Below, in pieces: positions 25,643-35,492 of a stretch of 64,000 nucleotides of DNA; the stretch's first letter is position 1, and every line of letters begins with the position of its first letter. The position numbers were made by a program, and so were the translations under genes. The notes under the pieces were generated by a model, which ran no database searches, was not told where the DNA came from, and saw only the letters and a program-made list of their open reading frames with translations. The DNA comes from Stutzerimonas frequens (GTDB taxonomy: Bacteria > Pseudomonadota > Gammaproteobacteria > Pseudomonadales > Pseudomonadaceae), in contig NZ_JAMOHM010000011.1 of the NCBI RefSeq assembly GCF_024448335.1, forward strand, positions 95,341 through 159,340, given 5' to 3'.

Positions 25643-25984
25643 ATGTTCAACCAACGCTCCAAGACTTCGCTGGTGTTCGCACTGCTCATCGCCCTGCTGA
25701 TGGGCTGGGGCAGCCATGCGACCTCTTGGCTGATCAGTCCGGCGCAACATTCATTCCGCAACCACGATCATCATCACGTTCATGCGGTCGAGCAGGTGTC
25801 CAGCTGCGCCCTTTGCGAGCTGCAGCATGTGCACTCGCTCGGTGAGCACATCCACGAAACACCTCATCTCACGCTGCTGCTGAGCCTGTCTGCGCAACCC
25901 GAACGCTCAGACGTGCCTGCCTGGCCGCGCCCTGCATTACCGGAAAGCCCGGTGTCGCGCATCGAGCGCCCTCCTCGCACCTAG
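25643..25984 (+). CDS. Small His-rich periplasmic/membrane protein (DUF2946-like)
   Basis: 113 residues. An N-terminal hydrophobic segment (about 9-24) precedes a histidine cluster NHDHHHVHAVEQ, the pair CALC and HVHSLGEHIHE. It looks like a metal-binding exported protein of the DUF2946 kind, but family assignment is tentative. It is first of three genes with the HupE/UreJ-type permease 58 bp downstream, so a role in capturing or sensing a transition metal is inferred. Confidence 0.65.
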   Translation: MFNQRSKTSLVFALLIALLMGWGSHATSWLISPAQHSFRNHDHHHVHAVEQVSSCALCELQHVHSLGEHIHETPHLTLLLSLSAQPERSDVPAWPRPALPESPVSRIERPPRT

Positions 25985-26042
25985 CCTCGCTCTGATGGCG
26001 GTCACCTGCGGTGACCTGTTCTCACCAGCTCAGGACAATTTC

Positions 26043-26774
26043 ATGCATTCGCAATCCCTGCGCGGGCTCGCCGCGTTTTACCCACGCCTGCGCCATTCGC
26101 TGCTGCCTGTTTTCGGCATGCTGCTGTTCTTCTTCGTGCCCGACGCACTCGCCCATGGCGTGGCCGAAGGCGACAAGGGCTTCATCCAGGAAAGCTCCGG
26201 CGTGATGCTGCTGCCGTTCATTTACATGGGCGCCAAGCACATGATCACTGGCTACGATCACCTGCTGTTCCTCTTCGGGGTGATCTTCTTTCTCTACCGA
26301 CTCAAGGACGTGGGGCTGTACGTCACCCTGTTCGCGGTCGGCCACTCGGTCACGCTGCTGCTCGGCGTACTGATGGAGATCAGCGTCAGCGCCTACGTAA
26401 TCGACGCCATCATCGGTTTCTCGGTGGTGTACAAGGCGCTCGACAACCTGGGCGCCTTCCAGGGCTGGTTCGGCTATCAGCCGGATACCCGCGCGGCCAC
26501 CCTGGTGTTCGGCCTGATCCACGGCTTCGGCCTGGCCACCAAGATCCTCGACTACCAGATCGCCGCCGATGGCCTGATCCCCAACCTGATCGCCTTCAAC
26601 GTCGGCGTCGAGATCGGCCAGCTGCTGGCCCTCAGCGCCATCCTCATTGCCATGGGCTACTGGCGGCGCAGCGCCGGTTTCTGGCGCCACGCCTACACCG
26701 CCAACGTCGCCATGATGAGCGCCGGTTTCCTCTTGATGGGTTACCAGCTCACCGGCCTGATCGTGTCCCAGTAA
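26043..26774 (+). CDS. HupE/UreJ-family membrane protein
   Basis: 243 residues. A signal-like N-terminal helix ends in PDALAHG. The signature HMITGYDHLLFLFGVIFFL, then HSVTLL and LIHGFGLA, identify the HupE_UreJ_2 group. Related proteins are proposed nickel or cobalt permeases. About seven helices. ATG 26043 follows AGGACAA. It is followed after 12 bp by the membrane-anchored protein. Confidence 0.88.
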   Translation: MHSQSLRGLAAFYPRLRHSLLPVFGMLLFFFVPDALAHGVAEGDKGFIQESSGVMLLPFIYMGAKHMITGYDHLLFLFGVIFFLYRLKDVGLYVTLFAVGHSVTLLLGVLMEISVSAYVIDAIIGFSVVYKALDNLGAFQGWFGYQPDTRAATLVFGLIHGFGLATKILDYQIAADGLIPNLIAFNVGVEIGQLLALSAILIAMGYWRRSAGFWRHAYTANVAMMSAGFLLMGYQLTGLIVSQ

Positions 26775-26786
26775 GGAATTTTTCGT

Positions 26787-27467
26787 ATGTACAACAACCA
26801 TCGACCCGACCTGACCGAACTGCCGAGCCGCGCCCAGCTGCTGCGCTCCACCATCATCGCCCTGATCGCCGCCGGCGTGCTGCTGGTAACCGTGGTGATG
26901 CCCGCCGAGTACGCCATCGACCCGACCGGCGCCGGCCGCCTGCTGGGCCTGACCCAGATGGGCGAGCTGAAACACACCCTGACAGAGGAGGCTGCGGCAC
27001 AAGCGCAGCCACCGGCCACCGCAGCAGCGGCAGAACCTGCCGTGGTGAAACCGGCCCAGGAGGAACCTGCAATCGCTCAGGCCGAACCAACCCCGGCCGC
27101 AGCACCTGCGCCTGCCGAACCGGAACCGCCGAAAGTCGCCAAGCAGCAGCACGAGGTGAATCTGACCCTGAAGCCCAACCAGGCCACCGAGATCAAGCTG
27201 GAGATGAAGGAAGGCGCCAAGGCGAACTTCCACTGGACGGCCAACGGTGGACGCCTCAACTACGACACCCACGGCGATCCCTACAAGGCGCCGAAGGGCT
27301 TCTACCATGGCTACGGCAAGGGCAAGAACACACCGGAACAGAAGGGTGAGCTGGTCGCCGCTTTCGACGGCAAGCACGGCTGGTTCTGGCGAAACCGCAC
27401 CGATGAGACGGTGAAACTCACCCTGCGCACCGACGGCGAGTACATCACCATCGAACAGGTGTTGTGA
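26787..27467 (+). CDS. Membrane-anchored periplasmic protein (transmembrane anchor type)
   Basis: 226 residues. One N-terminal helix (about 21-40), an Ala/Pro/Glu-rich linker (about 65-120), then a compact periplasmic domain with VNLTLKPNQATEIKLEMKE and a Trp/His/Gly-rich part (FHWTANGG, GFYHGYGKG, GWFWRNR). Its neighbours are HupE/UreJ proteins also in other genomes, as far as I know. Likely a partner of the metal permease. TAAGGA precedes the ATG. Confidence 0.75.
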   Translation: MYNNHRPDLTELPSRAQLLRSTIIALIAAGVLLVTVVMPAEYAIDPTGAGRLLGLTQMGELKHTLTEEAAAQAQPPATAAAAEPAVVKPAQEEPAIAQAEPTPAAAPAPAEPEPPKVAKQQHEVNLTLKPNQATEIKLEMKEGAKANFHWTANGGRLNYDTHGDPYKAPKGFYHGYGKGKNTPEQKGELVAAFDGKHGWFWRNRTDETVKLTLRTDGEYITIEQVL

Positions 27468-27527
27468 GCTTCCTTTTCAGCGCTCATGCGCCCGCTTGGG
27501 GTGGAGCTGCTGTAACAGCCCAGACCT

Positions 27528-27550
27528 CGACGGCACCGGCGGTGCCGTCG
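27528..27550. terminator. 10-bp perfect hairpin between convergent genes
   Basis: CGACGGCACC (27528-27537) pairs with GGTGCCGTCG (27541-27550) around GGC. It lies between the end of the anchor gene (27467) and the end of the chemoreceptor (27564), so it can end transcription from both sides. No T-tract. Confidence 0.6.
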
Positions 27551-27563
27551 AACGGGCTGGTGC

Positions 27564-29585
27564 TCAACCTGCCTTGAAGCGGCTGACGTTGTCCAGCAGG
27601 GTACCGGCCAGGTCACTCAGGCGGCTGGCGGTGTGGTGATTGCTGCCCACCGCTTCACCGTTTTCCTCGGCCATGCGGGCGATGGTGGTGACTTGCTGGG
27701 CGATCTCGGCCGATGCCGCGCTCTGCTCGCGCAACGCATTGGAAATCTCCGCCACGGTGGACAGCACCTGGTTGGCCGCTTCGCGAATGCCGCCCATGGC
27801 GTCGCCGGCGCGCTGGGCCCGGGCGACGCCCTCGTTGACCTTGGCCACACCCTGCTCCATGCCCTGCACCGCGCCCTCGGTGCCCTGTTGGATGGCCGCC
27901 ACCATTTGCGCGATTTCCTTGGTGGAGTTGGCAGTGCGTTCGGCCAGCTTGCGCACCTCGTCGGCCACCACGGCGAAGCCGCGGCCCTGGTCGCCGGCAC
28001 GGGCGGCTTCAATCGCCGCATTGAGCGCCAGCAGGTTGGTCTGCGCGGCGATGTCGCCGATCACCCCGACGATCGCGGATATCTGCCCGGAGCGCTCGCC
28101 CAGTTCGGCCACGGTGCGCGCCGAATCGCTCACCGAGACGGCGATCTGGCTGATCTCCTCGACCACCGCGGCCACGATCTCGCCACCCTGGCGCGACAGT
28201 TCGCCGGAGCGATGGGCCAGAGCATCGGCTTCACCGGCGTTGCGCGCGATGCTCTCGATGCCCACGGTCATCTGCTCGACTGCTGCCGCCATGCTCGAGG
28301 CCGCATCGCTCTGGCACTGCGAGGCCACATGAATCTGCCCCGAGGCAGTGACCAGGCTGCGCGCCGAGTCGGCGACGTGATCGGAGTTGTCCTTGATGCT
28401 GCCGATCAGCCGGCGCATGGCCTCGGCCATGTCGTTGAAGCTGCCGGCCACGTAGCGCAATTCATCGCGTGCCGCCAGATCGATGTGTGCCGTGAGATCC
28501 CCTGCGGCGAGTCGTTCACTGCCTTCGCGCAAACTGCGGATGCTGGTCATCACCGACAGGTAGACACCGATCGAGAGATAGCCGATCACCGCCAGTGCCA
28601 CCAGCAGGACGGCCAGATTGCCATGAAGCATCAGCCGGGCATCGTCGATCCGCTGCTGCAGCAGGCTGTCCAGGCTGGGCAGCAGGACGTCGCGCATCTG
28701 TGCGTAGCCGATGTTGATCGCGTCGGTCGCCATGTCGAAGAACTGCGCCGATGAGGTGCTGGTGAAATCTCCACGCATGACCATGGCCTGCACCACCGCA
28801 TCGATCGCTTCACCGCGCTCGTGCATGGTGGCGACTGCACGGCTCAGTTGCCCCTGAAGTTCAGGCCGCTGGGCGATGACCTTGGCGATGCTGCGTTCCA
28901 TGTCCGCAGTCGCCGACCTGATCTCCTCGGTCAGGACGATCAACGCGGTGCGTTGCTGATCGCTCATCTCACCCTTGGCCAGCACCGCCGAGGCGCTGCC
29001 GCGCAAACGGCCCAGATACTCGACCAGAAACGGCATGCGACTCACTGCCGTGGTCATCAGGTAGTAGGTCTGCGGCTCCGGATCGAAGGTCAGGCCGTAG
29101 GCATCCGACAGCAGCGTCTGGAATGTCAGCAGCTCGCCGATCAGCGCGGTATGCGCCTGAAAATTCTCGACCTGGGTCCAGTCCAGGCCGGCGCGCTTGA
29201 TCTCCTCCCAGCGGCGGCCGATGTCTTGCCACTCGCGCAGCGTGCGCTTGTCTTCGGCGAGCGCCCGCTCCATTTCCGCCAAGGCAGTCGCAACGCTGGT
29301 CTGCAGCGCATCGCGACGTCCAGCCACGGTGGCATTGCCGCCCAGCAGCATCGACGAGACGCCGCGGTGCTGCTGGGTCAGCTCGATCAGGCGGGACATC
29401 GGTCGTGCCAGCGAGGACGCCACCAGCTCGCTTTCCGCACGCTCGATGGTGCGATTCAGCTGACCGGCAATGGTCAGCATCAGGCTGGCGAACGCAAGAA
29501 ACACAAGCAGGCCGATCACACCGAACTTGACTGGATAACTGAGCCGATTCATCAGCAGCTCGGCAGGCGAGAAGAGGAGTTTCAT
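27564..29585 (-). CDS. Methyl-accepting chemotaxis protein with NIT-like sensor
   Basis: 673 residues. TM1 is at about 20-41, a long helical periplasmic sensor at about 42-320, TM2 near 320-345, HAMP after it ([15 protein letters not shown]), then the signalling hairpin with tip [30 protein letters not shown]. The sensor holds [18 protein letters not shown], resembling nitrate/nitrite-sensing NIT domains, though that assignment is tentative. No C-terminal CheR-docking pentapeptide is present. ATG 29585 has AGGAA upstream; the frame continues to 29669 without a ribosome site. No sigma28 site was found upstream. Confidence 0.9.
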   Translation of the reverse strand: MKLLFSPAELLMNRLSYPVKFGVIGLLVFLAFASLMLTIAGQLNRTIERAESELVASSLARPMSRLIELTQQHRGVSSMLLGGNATVAGRRDALQTSVATALAEMERALAEDKRTLREWQDIGRRWEEIKRAGLDWTQVENFQAHTALIGELLTFQTLLSDAYGLTFDPEPQTYYLMTTAVSRMPFLVEYLGRLRGSASAVLAKGEMSDQQRTALIVLTEEIRSATADMERSIAKVIAQRPELQGQLSRAVATMHERGEAIDAVVQAMVMRGDFTSTSSAQFFDMATDAINIGYAQMRDVLLPSLDSLLQQRIDDARLMLHGNLAVLLVALAVIGYLSIGVYLSVMTSIRSLREGSERLAAGDLTAHIDLAARDELRYVAGSFNDMAEAMRRLIGSIKDNSDHVADSARSLVTASGQIHVASQCQSDAASSMAAAVEQMTVGIESIARNAGEADALAHRSGELSRQGGEIVAAVVEEISQIAVSVSDSARTVAELGERSGQISAIVGVIGDIAAQTNLLALNAAIEAARAGDQGRGFAVVADEVRKLAERTANSTKEIAQMVAAIQQGTEGAVQGMEQGVAKVNEGVARAQRAGDAMGGIREAANQVLSTVAEISNALREQSAASAEIAQQVTTIARMAEENGEAVGSNHHTASRLSDLAGTLLDNVSRFKAG

Positions 29586-29933
29586 GGGGAGGTTCCTGGG
29601 CGGTACGAGGCACTGCACGAAGCCGTTCGACGTCGTGTCGCTCCAGGTGCTGGAGCCGCTGCCGGCCACATGATTTTCTGGAGCTGGTTCGCAAAATACT
29701 GAGCCGACCTGGCGGTCACCCTGACCAGAATCAAGATCATCGTCAGAATCAAGGCGCCAGCCGAACGTCCAGAGTTACGCCTCGATTCTCCGACTGACGC
29801 ACCGTTCCCTTGGCGAACTCCGGCGCGCGGATGCAATCCCACCACCCTGTACATCTCCTTCTTCGGCGGTATGGCTTTACCTGCGCCCGCAGGCGTGAAT
29901 AATGCCGCCCCTTTTCGACGCAACGAGGTAACC
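29586..29933. other. Divergent intergenic region, chemoreceptor and MFS exporter
   Basis: About 350 bp without a supported gene. It contains a short direct repeat CAGAATCAAG near 29727 and 29743 and, close to the MFS gene, a promoter with an overlapping inverted repeat (listed separately). Confidence 0.55.
29876..29903 (+). promoter_or_regulatory. Promoter with embedded inverted repeat for the MFS gene
   Basis: TTTACC (29876-29881) and AATAAT (29898-29903), 16 bp apart, make a plausible sigma70 promoter. The spacer contains CCTGCG-CC-CGCAGG (29880-29893), a likely repressor site. The -10 ends 30 bp before the start codon. Confidence 0.45.
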
Positions 29934-31160
29934 ATGACGGCGCCAGCCACCGCAGCGACTCCGCCCCTGTCCGCCCGTGCCGTACTGCTGATCGAACTGG
30001 CGCTGGCCATGGGCGGCTTCGCCATCGGCACCGGCGAGTTCGCCATCATGGGCCTGATGCCCAACGTCGCAGCGGGGCTGGGCATCAGCGAACCCCAGGT
30101 GGGTAACGTGATCAGCACTTATGCGCTGGGCGTGGTGGTGGGTGCGCCGCTGCTGGCGATCCTCGGCTCGCGGCTGTACCGCCTACACCTGCTGCTGTTG
30201 CTGATGGGCTTCTTCGCCCTGGGCAACTTCGCCAGCGCCCTGGCACCGGACTACGCGACGCTGATGATCGCCCGCTTCGTCACCGGCCTGCCTCACGGGG
30301 CCTATTTCGGCGTGGCAATGCTGGTGGCCGCCTCCATGGTGCCGCCGGACAAGCGTGCCCAGGCGGTGGCGCGGGTGCTGATGGGCCTGACCGTGGCGAT
30401 CCTGATCGGCAACCCGCTGGCCACCTGGCTTGGCCAATGGCTGAGCTGGCGCTACGCCTTCGCCCTTGTCGGCGCCATCGCCCTGCTGACGGTGCTGCTG
30501 GTGGGGCTGTTCCTGCCGCTGAACCGCGACGAGCCGCGAAACAGCCCGCTGCATGAGATCCGCGCGTTCAACCGGCCGCAGGTCTGGCTGGCCATGGCGA
30601 TCAGCTCCATTGGTTTCGCCGGCATGTTCTGCGTGTTCAGCTACATGGCACCAACGCTGCTCGAAGTCACTGGTGTCAGCGCCGGCTGGATTCCCTTCGC
30701 CCTCGCCGCCTTCGGTCTGGGCGGCATCGTCGGCAATCTGGTCGGCGGCTGGCTGTTCGACAAGCTGCGTTTCAAGGCCGTCGCCTGGCTGCTGCTGTGG
30801 AGCGCACTGGTGCTGCTAGTGTTCCCGCTGGCGGCGCATTCGGTATGGACGATCTTTCCGGCGGTGTTCGCGGTGGGCACCATGGTCTCGCTGTCGCCGG
30901 CGCTGCAGACCCACCTGATGGATGTCGCGGCGGATGCACAGACCCTCGCCGCGGCTTCCAACCACGCCGCCTTCAACATCGCCAATGCGCTTGGGCCCTG
31001 GCTCGGCGGACTGGCGATCACCGCCGGTTTCGGCTGGACATCCACCGGCTATATCGGCGCGGCTACCGCCGTTGGCGGTCTGCTGGTGTTCGCCTGGGCC
31101 TGGAAGATCGAGCGCGCGGTGCAGGACGCCGACGCCAGGCCGGCGACCTGCTGCTCCTGA
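29934..31160 (+). CDS. MFS transporter, DHA1 drug-efflux type
   Basis: 408 residues, twelve membrane helices. Opening IGTGEFAIMGLMPNVA and the motif near GSRLYR, followed by FVTGLPHGAYFGVA, are typical of AraJ/Bcr-like DHA1 exporters. The physiological substrate is unknown. ATG 29934 follows CGAGGT; the frame start at 29871 lies upstream of the predicted promoter -35 and is not used. Confidence 0.88.
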   Translation: MTAPATAATPPLSARAVLLIELALAMGGFAIGTGEFAIMGLMPNVAAGLGISEPQVGNVISTYALGVVVGAPLLAILGSRLYRLHLLLLLMGFFALGNFASALAPDYATLMIARFVTGLPHGAYFGVAMLVAASMVPPDKRAQAVARVLMGLTVAILIGNPLATWLGQWLSWRYAFALVGAIALLTVLLVGLFLPLNRDEPRNSPLHEIRAFNRPQVWLAMAISSIGFAGMFCVFSYMAPTLLEVTGVSAGWIPFALAAFGLGGIVGNLVGGWLFDKLRFKAVAWLLLWSALVLLVFPLAAHSVWTIFPAVFAVGTMVSLSPALQTHLMDVAADAQTLAAASNHAAFNIANALGPWLGGLAITAGFGWTSTGYIGAATAVGGLLVFAWAWKIERAVQDADARPATCCS

Positions 31161-31291
31161 GGCCGTAGCCGACCGTCCGCCGGCGGCGACAATGGCGCGC
31201 AACATGCAGTAATCAGTGAAGCGAGGAGCCGCCTTGCAGATCGTTCGGCAAGCGGGTCCTATCTACGATTCCTGATTTCGAGACACTCACC

Positions 31292-32239
31292 TTGCAGCAC
31301 TTCTTCCTGTTCCGCAGCAAAGCCCGGCGGATTTGCCTGTTGCTCATCGCCCTGTTCGCCGTCGGCCTGCCGGTCGGCTGCTCGGTGCTCGAACAGAAGG
31401 AGCGCGAGCTGGTGTTCCGCATCGAGCCGGGCAACGCGTCCTGGTTCAGCGGCCTGCCGCGCGGCGTCGAGGAGCTCCAGCTGACCGATTCGGCATTCGG
31501 CGACGAGCAGAACATCCATGCCTGGTGGTGGCCGGCGGCTGAAGCCGACGCACCGGCGCTGCTCTACCTGCACGGCGTGCGCTGGAATCTCACCGGCCAT
31601 CTGTTCCGCCTCGAGCAGCTGCGCAAGCTGGGCTTCTCGGTGCTGGCCATCGACTACCGCGGCTTTGGCCAGAGCCTTGGCGATCTGCCGTCGGAGCGCA
31701 GCGTGTATGCCGACGCACGCATCGGCTGGGAACGCCTGAAGCAACTGCAGCCGGATCCCAGCAAGCGCTTCATCTACGGCCATTCCCTCGGCGGCGCGGT
31801 GGCCGTCGACCTGGCCGCCGAACTCGGGCAGCAGGCCGAACGCGACGAAACACCCGCCGAGGCGCGCGCGCTGATCATCGAGTCGACCTTCACCTCGCTG
31901 GCCGACGTGGCGACGGCCGTGTCCGACACCACGCTGCCGGTGCGCTGGCTGCTATCGCAGAAGTTCGATTCGCTGGAGAAGATCGACCAGATCGGCATGC
32001 CGCTGCTGGTGGTGCACGGCAGCGATGACCGCTATGTGCCGCCGCGCTTCAGCGAGCAGCTGTATGAGGCCGCGCGCCAGCCCAAGCAGTTGCTGCTGGT
32101 CGAGGGTGCGACCCACAACAACAGCCTGCGCGTAGCGCTCGGCGCCTATGGCCGTGCCTTGCAGGCGCTGCTGGAATCCGGCGAGCAGCGCCTGGGAGCC
32201 GCACAGGCGCCCCAGGCAAACGCTGCGGAGCGCGGCTGA
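31292..32239 (+). CDS. Membrane-anchored alpha/beta hydrolase
   Basis: 315 residues beginning with TTG at 31292. A hydrophobic N-terminus (about 12-29) ends in LPVGC, an imperfect lipobox with C30. The hydrolase fold shows LLYLHGVRWN, YDYRGFGQS-like AIDYRGFGQS, nucleophile GHSLGG, an acid in HGSDDRYVPP and a His in GATHNN. Resembles BEM46/YfhR-type membrane hydrolases of unknown substrate. No ATG start gives a sensible signal sequence. It ends 6 bp before the convergent hydrolase gene. Confidence 0.82.
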   Translation: MQHFFLFRSKARRICLLLIALFAVGLPVGCSVLEQKERELVFRIEPGNASWFSGLPRGVEELQLTDSAFGDEQNIHAWWWPAAEADAPALLYLHGVRWNLTGHLFRLEQLRKLGFSVLAIDYRGFGQSLGDLPSERSVYADARIGWERLKQLQPDPSKRFIYGHSLGGAVAVDLAAELGQQAERDETPAEARALIIESTFTSLADVATAVSDTTLPVRWLLSQKFDSLEKIDQIGMPLLVVHGSDDRYVPPRFSEQLYEAARQPKQLLLVEGATHNNSLRVALGAYGRALQALLESGEQRLGAAQAPQANAAERG

Positions 32240-32245
32240 TCGGCC

Positions 32246-33259
32246 TTAGCGCTTGGCCTCCAATCCTTCGAGCAAGGCACGGTGAAACGCTTCCGGCGCC
32301 TCGACCTGGGGTGAATGCCCCAGATCGGGGAAGGCCACCAGCTTGGCATCGGGAATCATCGCGGCCGCCTGCCGACCCAGCTCGGGGTAGTTGCCCAGGC
32401 GCTTGGCGACATCCGCCGGTGCACGGTTGGCGCCCGGCGCGGTGCGGTCCAGCCCGCCGATCAGCAGCAGGGTCGGCATCTCGAGCCGCGAGAACTCATG
32501 GATCACCGGCTGGGTGAAGACCATCTCCGAGGTCTGCGCCTGGTTCCAGGCGACCTGCTCCTTGCCTTCGCCGGCATACATCCCGGCAAGCATTTTCACC
32601 CAGCGGTCGTACTCCGGCTTCCAGTCGCCGTTGTAGTAGAACTTCTGCTGGTAGGCCTTGATGCTGTCGAAGTCGGTCTTGAGCTCCGACTGGTAGAGCT
32701 GATCGATGGTGGCGTAGGGCACGCCCTCGGCCTGCCAGTCTTCCAGGCCGATGGGGTTGACCAGCACCAGCCGCTCGACCCGCTGCGGATAGTTCAGCGC
32801 CAGTCGCGCCGCCAGCATGCCGCCCATGGAGTGGCCGATCACGGTCACCTGTCCGATGTTCTCCTGTTCCAGCAGCGCCTGGGTGTTGTGTGCCAGTTGG
32901 GCGAAGCTGAACTGGTAACCCTCGGGCTTGCTCGAGCTGCAAAAACCGACCTGATCGGGGGCGATGACCCGGTAGCCGGCCTTACTGAGCACCTCGATGG
33001 TGCGCTCCCAGGTCGCCCCGCAGAAGTTCTTGCCATGCAGCAGCAGCGCCGTGCGGCCATTGGCCCGGCCGGTCGGCGCGACGTCCATGTAGGCCATCTC
33101 CAGCGCCTTGCCCTGGGACTCGAAGCGGTAATGCTCAAGCGGGTGCGGATAGCTGAAGCCTTCCAGCTGCGGGCCATAGACCGGTCGGTCTTCAGCCAGC
33201 AGCGGCAAGCTCAGGGTAAGACCGGCGGCAAGCGCCAGGGCGGACACGGCAGTTCTCAC
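32246..33259 (-). CDS. Secreted alpha/beta hydrolase
   Basis: 337 residues from a GTG start at 33259, preceded by GAGGAG. The signal peptide MRTAVSALALAAGLTLSLPLLA precedes EDRP. Fold markers: LLLHGKNFCGATW, APDQVGFCSSSKP, nucleophile in GHSMGG, LIGGLDRTAPG and the late His in DLGHSPQ. The HGKNFCG oxyanion loop is typical of haloperoxidase-like/epoxide-hydrolase-like enzymes; substrate unknown. Periplasmic. Alternative ATGs upstream place the signal peptide internally and are rejected. Confidence 0.85.
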   Translation of the reverse strand: MRTAVSALALAAGLTLSLPLLAEDRPVYGPQLEGFSYPHPLEHYRFESQGKALEMAYMDVAPTGRANGRTALLLHGKNFCGATWERTIEVLSKAGYRVIAPDQVGFCSSSKPEGYQFSFAQLAHNTQALLEQENIGQVTVIGHSMGGMLAARLALNYPQRVERLVLVNPIGLEDWQAEGVPYATIDQLYQSELKTDFDSIKAYQQKFYYNGDWKPEYDRWVKMLAGMYAGEGKEQVAWNQAQTSEMVFTQPVIHEFSRLEMPTLLLIGGLDRTAPGANRAPADVAKRLGNYPELGRQAAAMIPDAKLVAFPDLGHSPQVEAPEAFHRALLEGLEAKR

Positions 33260-33379
33260 GTGCGACTCCTCGTTTGGTACGGATCGGGACAAAGCTCCGT
33301 ACATAGGAATGCATTCGTGCTGCCGGGTTCGCGGCCGGAGTGCCACAACACATGTCCCGACCGCGTCCGACGAGCCGCT

Positions 33380-34999
33380 TCAGAGGCGGAAGCGGCCGAC
33401 CAGCTGGTTGAGCTGGGTAGCCAGGCGCGCCAGCTCGTCGCTGGCCACCGAGGTCTGCTGCGCGCCGGTGGCGCTCTGTTCGGAGATGTCGCGGATGGCC
33501 ACCAGGTTGCGGTCCACCTCGCGCGCGACCTGCGCCTGTTCCTCGGCGGCACTGGCGATCACCAGGTTCATCTCGTTGATCTGCCCGACTCGCTCGGCGA
33601 TCAGCCCCAGCGCCTGGTCGGCCTCACCCGCCATACGCTGGCTGCGCGCGGCAAACTCGCTGCTCTGCTGCATGTCGCGCACCGACTCCTCAGTGGCACC
33701 CTGAATGGCGCCGATCATGCGTTCGATCTCCTGGGTCGAGCTCTGCGTGCGCTGCGCCAGATTTCGCACCTCGTCGGCGACCACCGCGAATCCGCGTCCG
33801 GCCTCGCCGGCCCGCGCCGCTTCGATGGCCGCGTTGAGCGCGAGCAGGTTGGTCTGGTCGGCGATCGCACGAATCACATCCACCACCTGCCCGATGCTCG
33901 CCGCCTCTTCGGCCAGATGGGTCACGGTCGCTGCGGTCTGCTGCAGCTTGTCACTCAACTGGTCGATGGTCTGCCGCGTGGCGGTGACCTGCCGGCGTCC
34001 GTCGTCGGCGACTGACTCGGCATCGCGCGAGGCATCGGAGGTGCGGTTGGCGTTGCCGGCCACTTCGTCGACCGCCGCGGACATCTCGGTGACCGCGGTG
34101 GCAGCCATCTGCACTTCCTCGTTCTGCTGATGGATGCCCTGAGCGGTGTGCTGGGTGACCGCGTGCAGCTCCTCGGCGGCTGATGCCAGTTGGGTCGCCG
34201 AGCCCTGGATGTCCTGCAGCGTATCGCGCAGGGTCTGCTGCATCTGGCGGATCGACCGCTGCACCTCGGTGATTTCGTCACGCCCGCGGCACTCGATGGC
34301 GCGGCTCAGATCGCCCGCGGCCACCGAGGCCGCCGCCTGCTTCAGCTCATCCAGCGGCCGGCTGATGCTGCGCAGCATGACCGTCGCGAACAGTCCACCA
34401 CCTACCAGCAGCGCCAGCAGCAGGCCGATATTTAGCAGGCGATTGCGCTGATAAAGCGCCTGCGCCTGCTCGTACTCGGCCTTGGCCTCGCCGAGCTGCA
34501 GTTCGATCAGCTGGTTGAAGCCTTCGGAGATAGGGTCGATCAACGGGTACAGGTCGTTGATGACGAATGCCGCCAGGCGTTTCTCACTGTGGCGGTCCAA
34601 CGTACGCTCGAGAGCATCGAGCGGCTCGTCCGCAGCCTTCATCAGCGTCTCGATACGCGAGGCAATCTGCCGCTCGGCATCGACCAGCCGAGTGTTCATG
34701 TAGGCGCTCCAGAGGCGGCTGATCTCTGCACGCGCGCTGCGCACCTCGTCCCGTGCCTGCGGGTAGCTGAGCATGCCGCTGCGGGTCTTGTGCGTGGTAT
34801 CGACGATCTTCACCGCGTACAGATCGGCGATCAGCTTGAGATCGCGCAGCGGCACCACGCGATCCAGGTACACGGTGTTGAGACCGGCGACGCTGCGCTG
34901 CTGCGCGTTCAGCCCGGTCAGGCCGATGACCAGGCAGGCCGCGAGCATGGCCCCGACCAGCATCAGCAGGCGGGCTCGGATAGTCAGTTGCTGCATCAT
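33380..34999 (-). CDS. Methyl-accepting chemotaxis protein with four-helix-bundle sensor
   Basis: 539 residues. TM1 at 11-31, periplasmic helical bundle of 4HB_MCP type at about 32-187 ([18 protein letters not shown]), TM2 at 188-208, HAMP ([19 protein letters not shown]), then the MCP signalling domain with tip [23 protein letters not shown]. 4HB receptors commonly detect organic acids, amino acids or benzoate-like compounds. No CheR pentapeptide. ATG 34999 is chosen at the start of homology. A sigma28 promoter about 200 bases upstream places it in the flagellar/chemotaxis regulon. Confidence 0.92.
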   Translation of the reverse strand: MMQQLTIRARLLMLVGAMLAACLVIGLTGLNAQQRSVAGLNTVYLDRVVPLRDLKLIADLYAVKIVDTTHKTRSGMLSYPQARDEVRSARAEISRLWSAYMNTRLVDAERQIASRIETLMKAADEPLDALERTLDRHSEKRLAAFVINDLYPLIDPISEGFNQLIELQLGEAKAEYEQAQALYQRNRLLNIGLLLALLVGGGLFATVMLRSISRPLDELKQAAASVAAGDLSRAIECRGRDEITEVQRSIRQMQQTLRDTLQDIQGSATQLASAAEELHAVTQHTAQGIHQQNEEVQMAATAVTEMSAAVDEVAGNANRTSDASRDAESVADDGRRQVTATRQTIDQLSDKLQQTAATVTHLAEEAASIGQVVDVIRAIADQTNLLALNAAIEAARAGEAGRGFAVVADEVRNLAQRTQSSTQEIERMIGAIQGATEESVRDMQQSSEFAARSQRMAGEADQALGLIAERVGQINEMNLVIASAAEEQAQVAREVDRNLVAIRDISEQSATGAQQTSVASDELARLATQLNQLVGRFRL

Positions 35000-35492
35000 T
35001 CGTTCTTTTCCATATGGCGTGCCGTCCGGCGGATCGGCAATTGGCAAAGGCATGAGGTTCGAACCGGCAGGCCAGACGACAGGCCGTGCCGCATGGTCCT
35101 GTTGCAGGACGCGTATCCAAGAGACGGAGCAGATGCGTGGCGAATTGTTGTTGAGCCCCCGCAGGTGCCGGCGGCCATCAAGGCCATATGCCAGCAAGCG
35201 AACTGCTATCGGCCGAGGACTTCCCGGCTTTAGCGAAAAGATCGTCGCAATGGGCATGCCAGAGCGGCCGGCGTGTCACGACAAGCGGAACTTTCGCGCC
35301 CGTGGTCGGCCGCCTCAGTCTTTTCCCAAATCGCCGTGGCATCAGCAGGACAGAAGTCCGCGCGACCGCACCGCCAGCCAATCAGCAGGCGCATGCGACT
35401 AATGGCGCAGCGCAGACTGTGCGCTGCCACACATCGTCCGGATGAGCAGGTGATACCTTCGCGCCCGACATTTTTCCAGCAAGGGATCTTTC
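35000..35492. other. 490-bp divergent intergenic region
   Basis: No supported gene. It holds the sigma28 promoter of the chemoreceptor (35206-35232). The remainder, including the leader of the GTG-started periplasmic protein at 35493, shows no clear element. Confidence 0.55.
35206..35232 (-). promoter_or_regulatory. Sigma28 (FliA) promoter of the chemoreceptor
   Basis: On the minus strand TAAA (35232-35229), a 15-base spacer, then GCCGATAG (35213-35206) match the FliA consensus TAAA-N15-GCCGATAA in eleven of twelve fixed positions. Expected transcription start is near 35199, leaving a leader of about 200 bases to ATG 34999. Confidence 0.8.
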
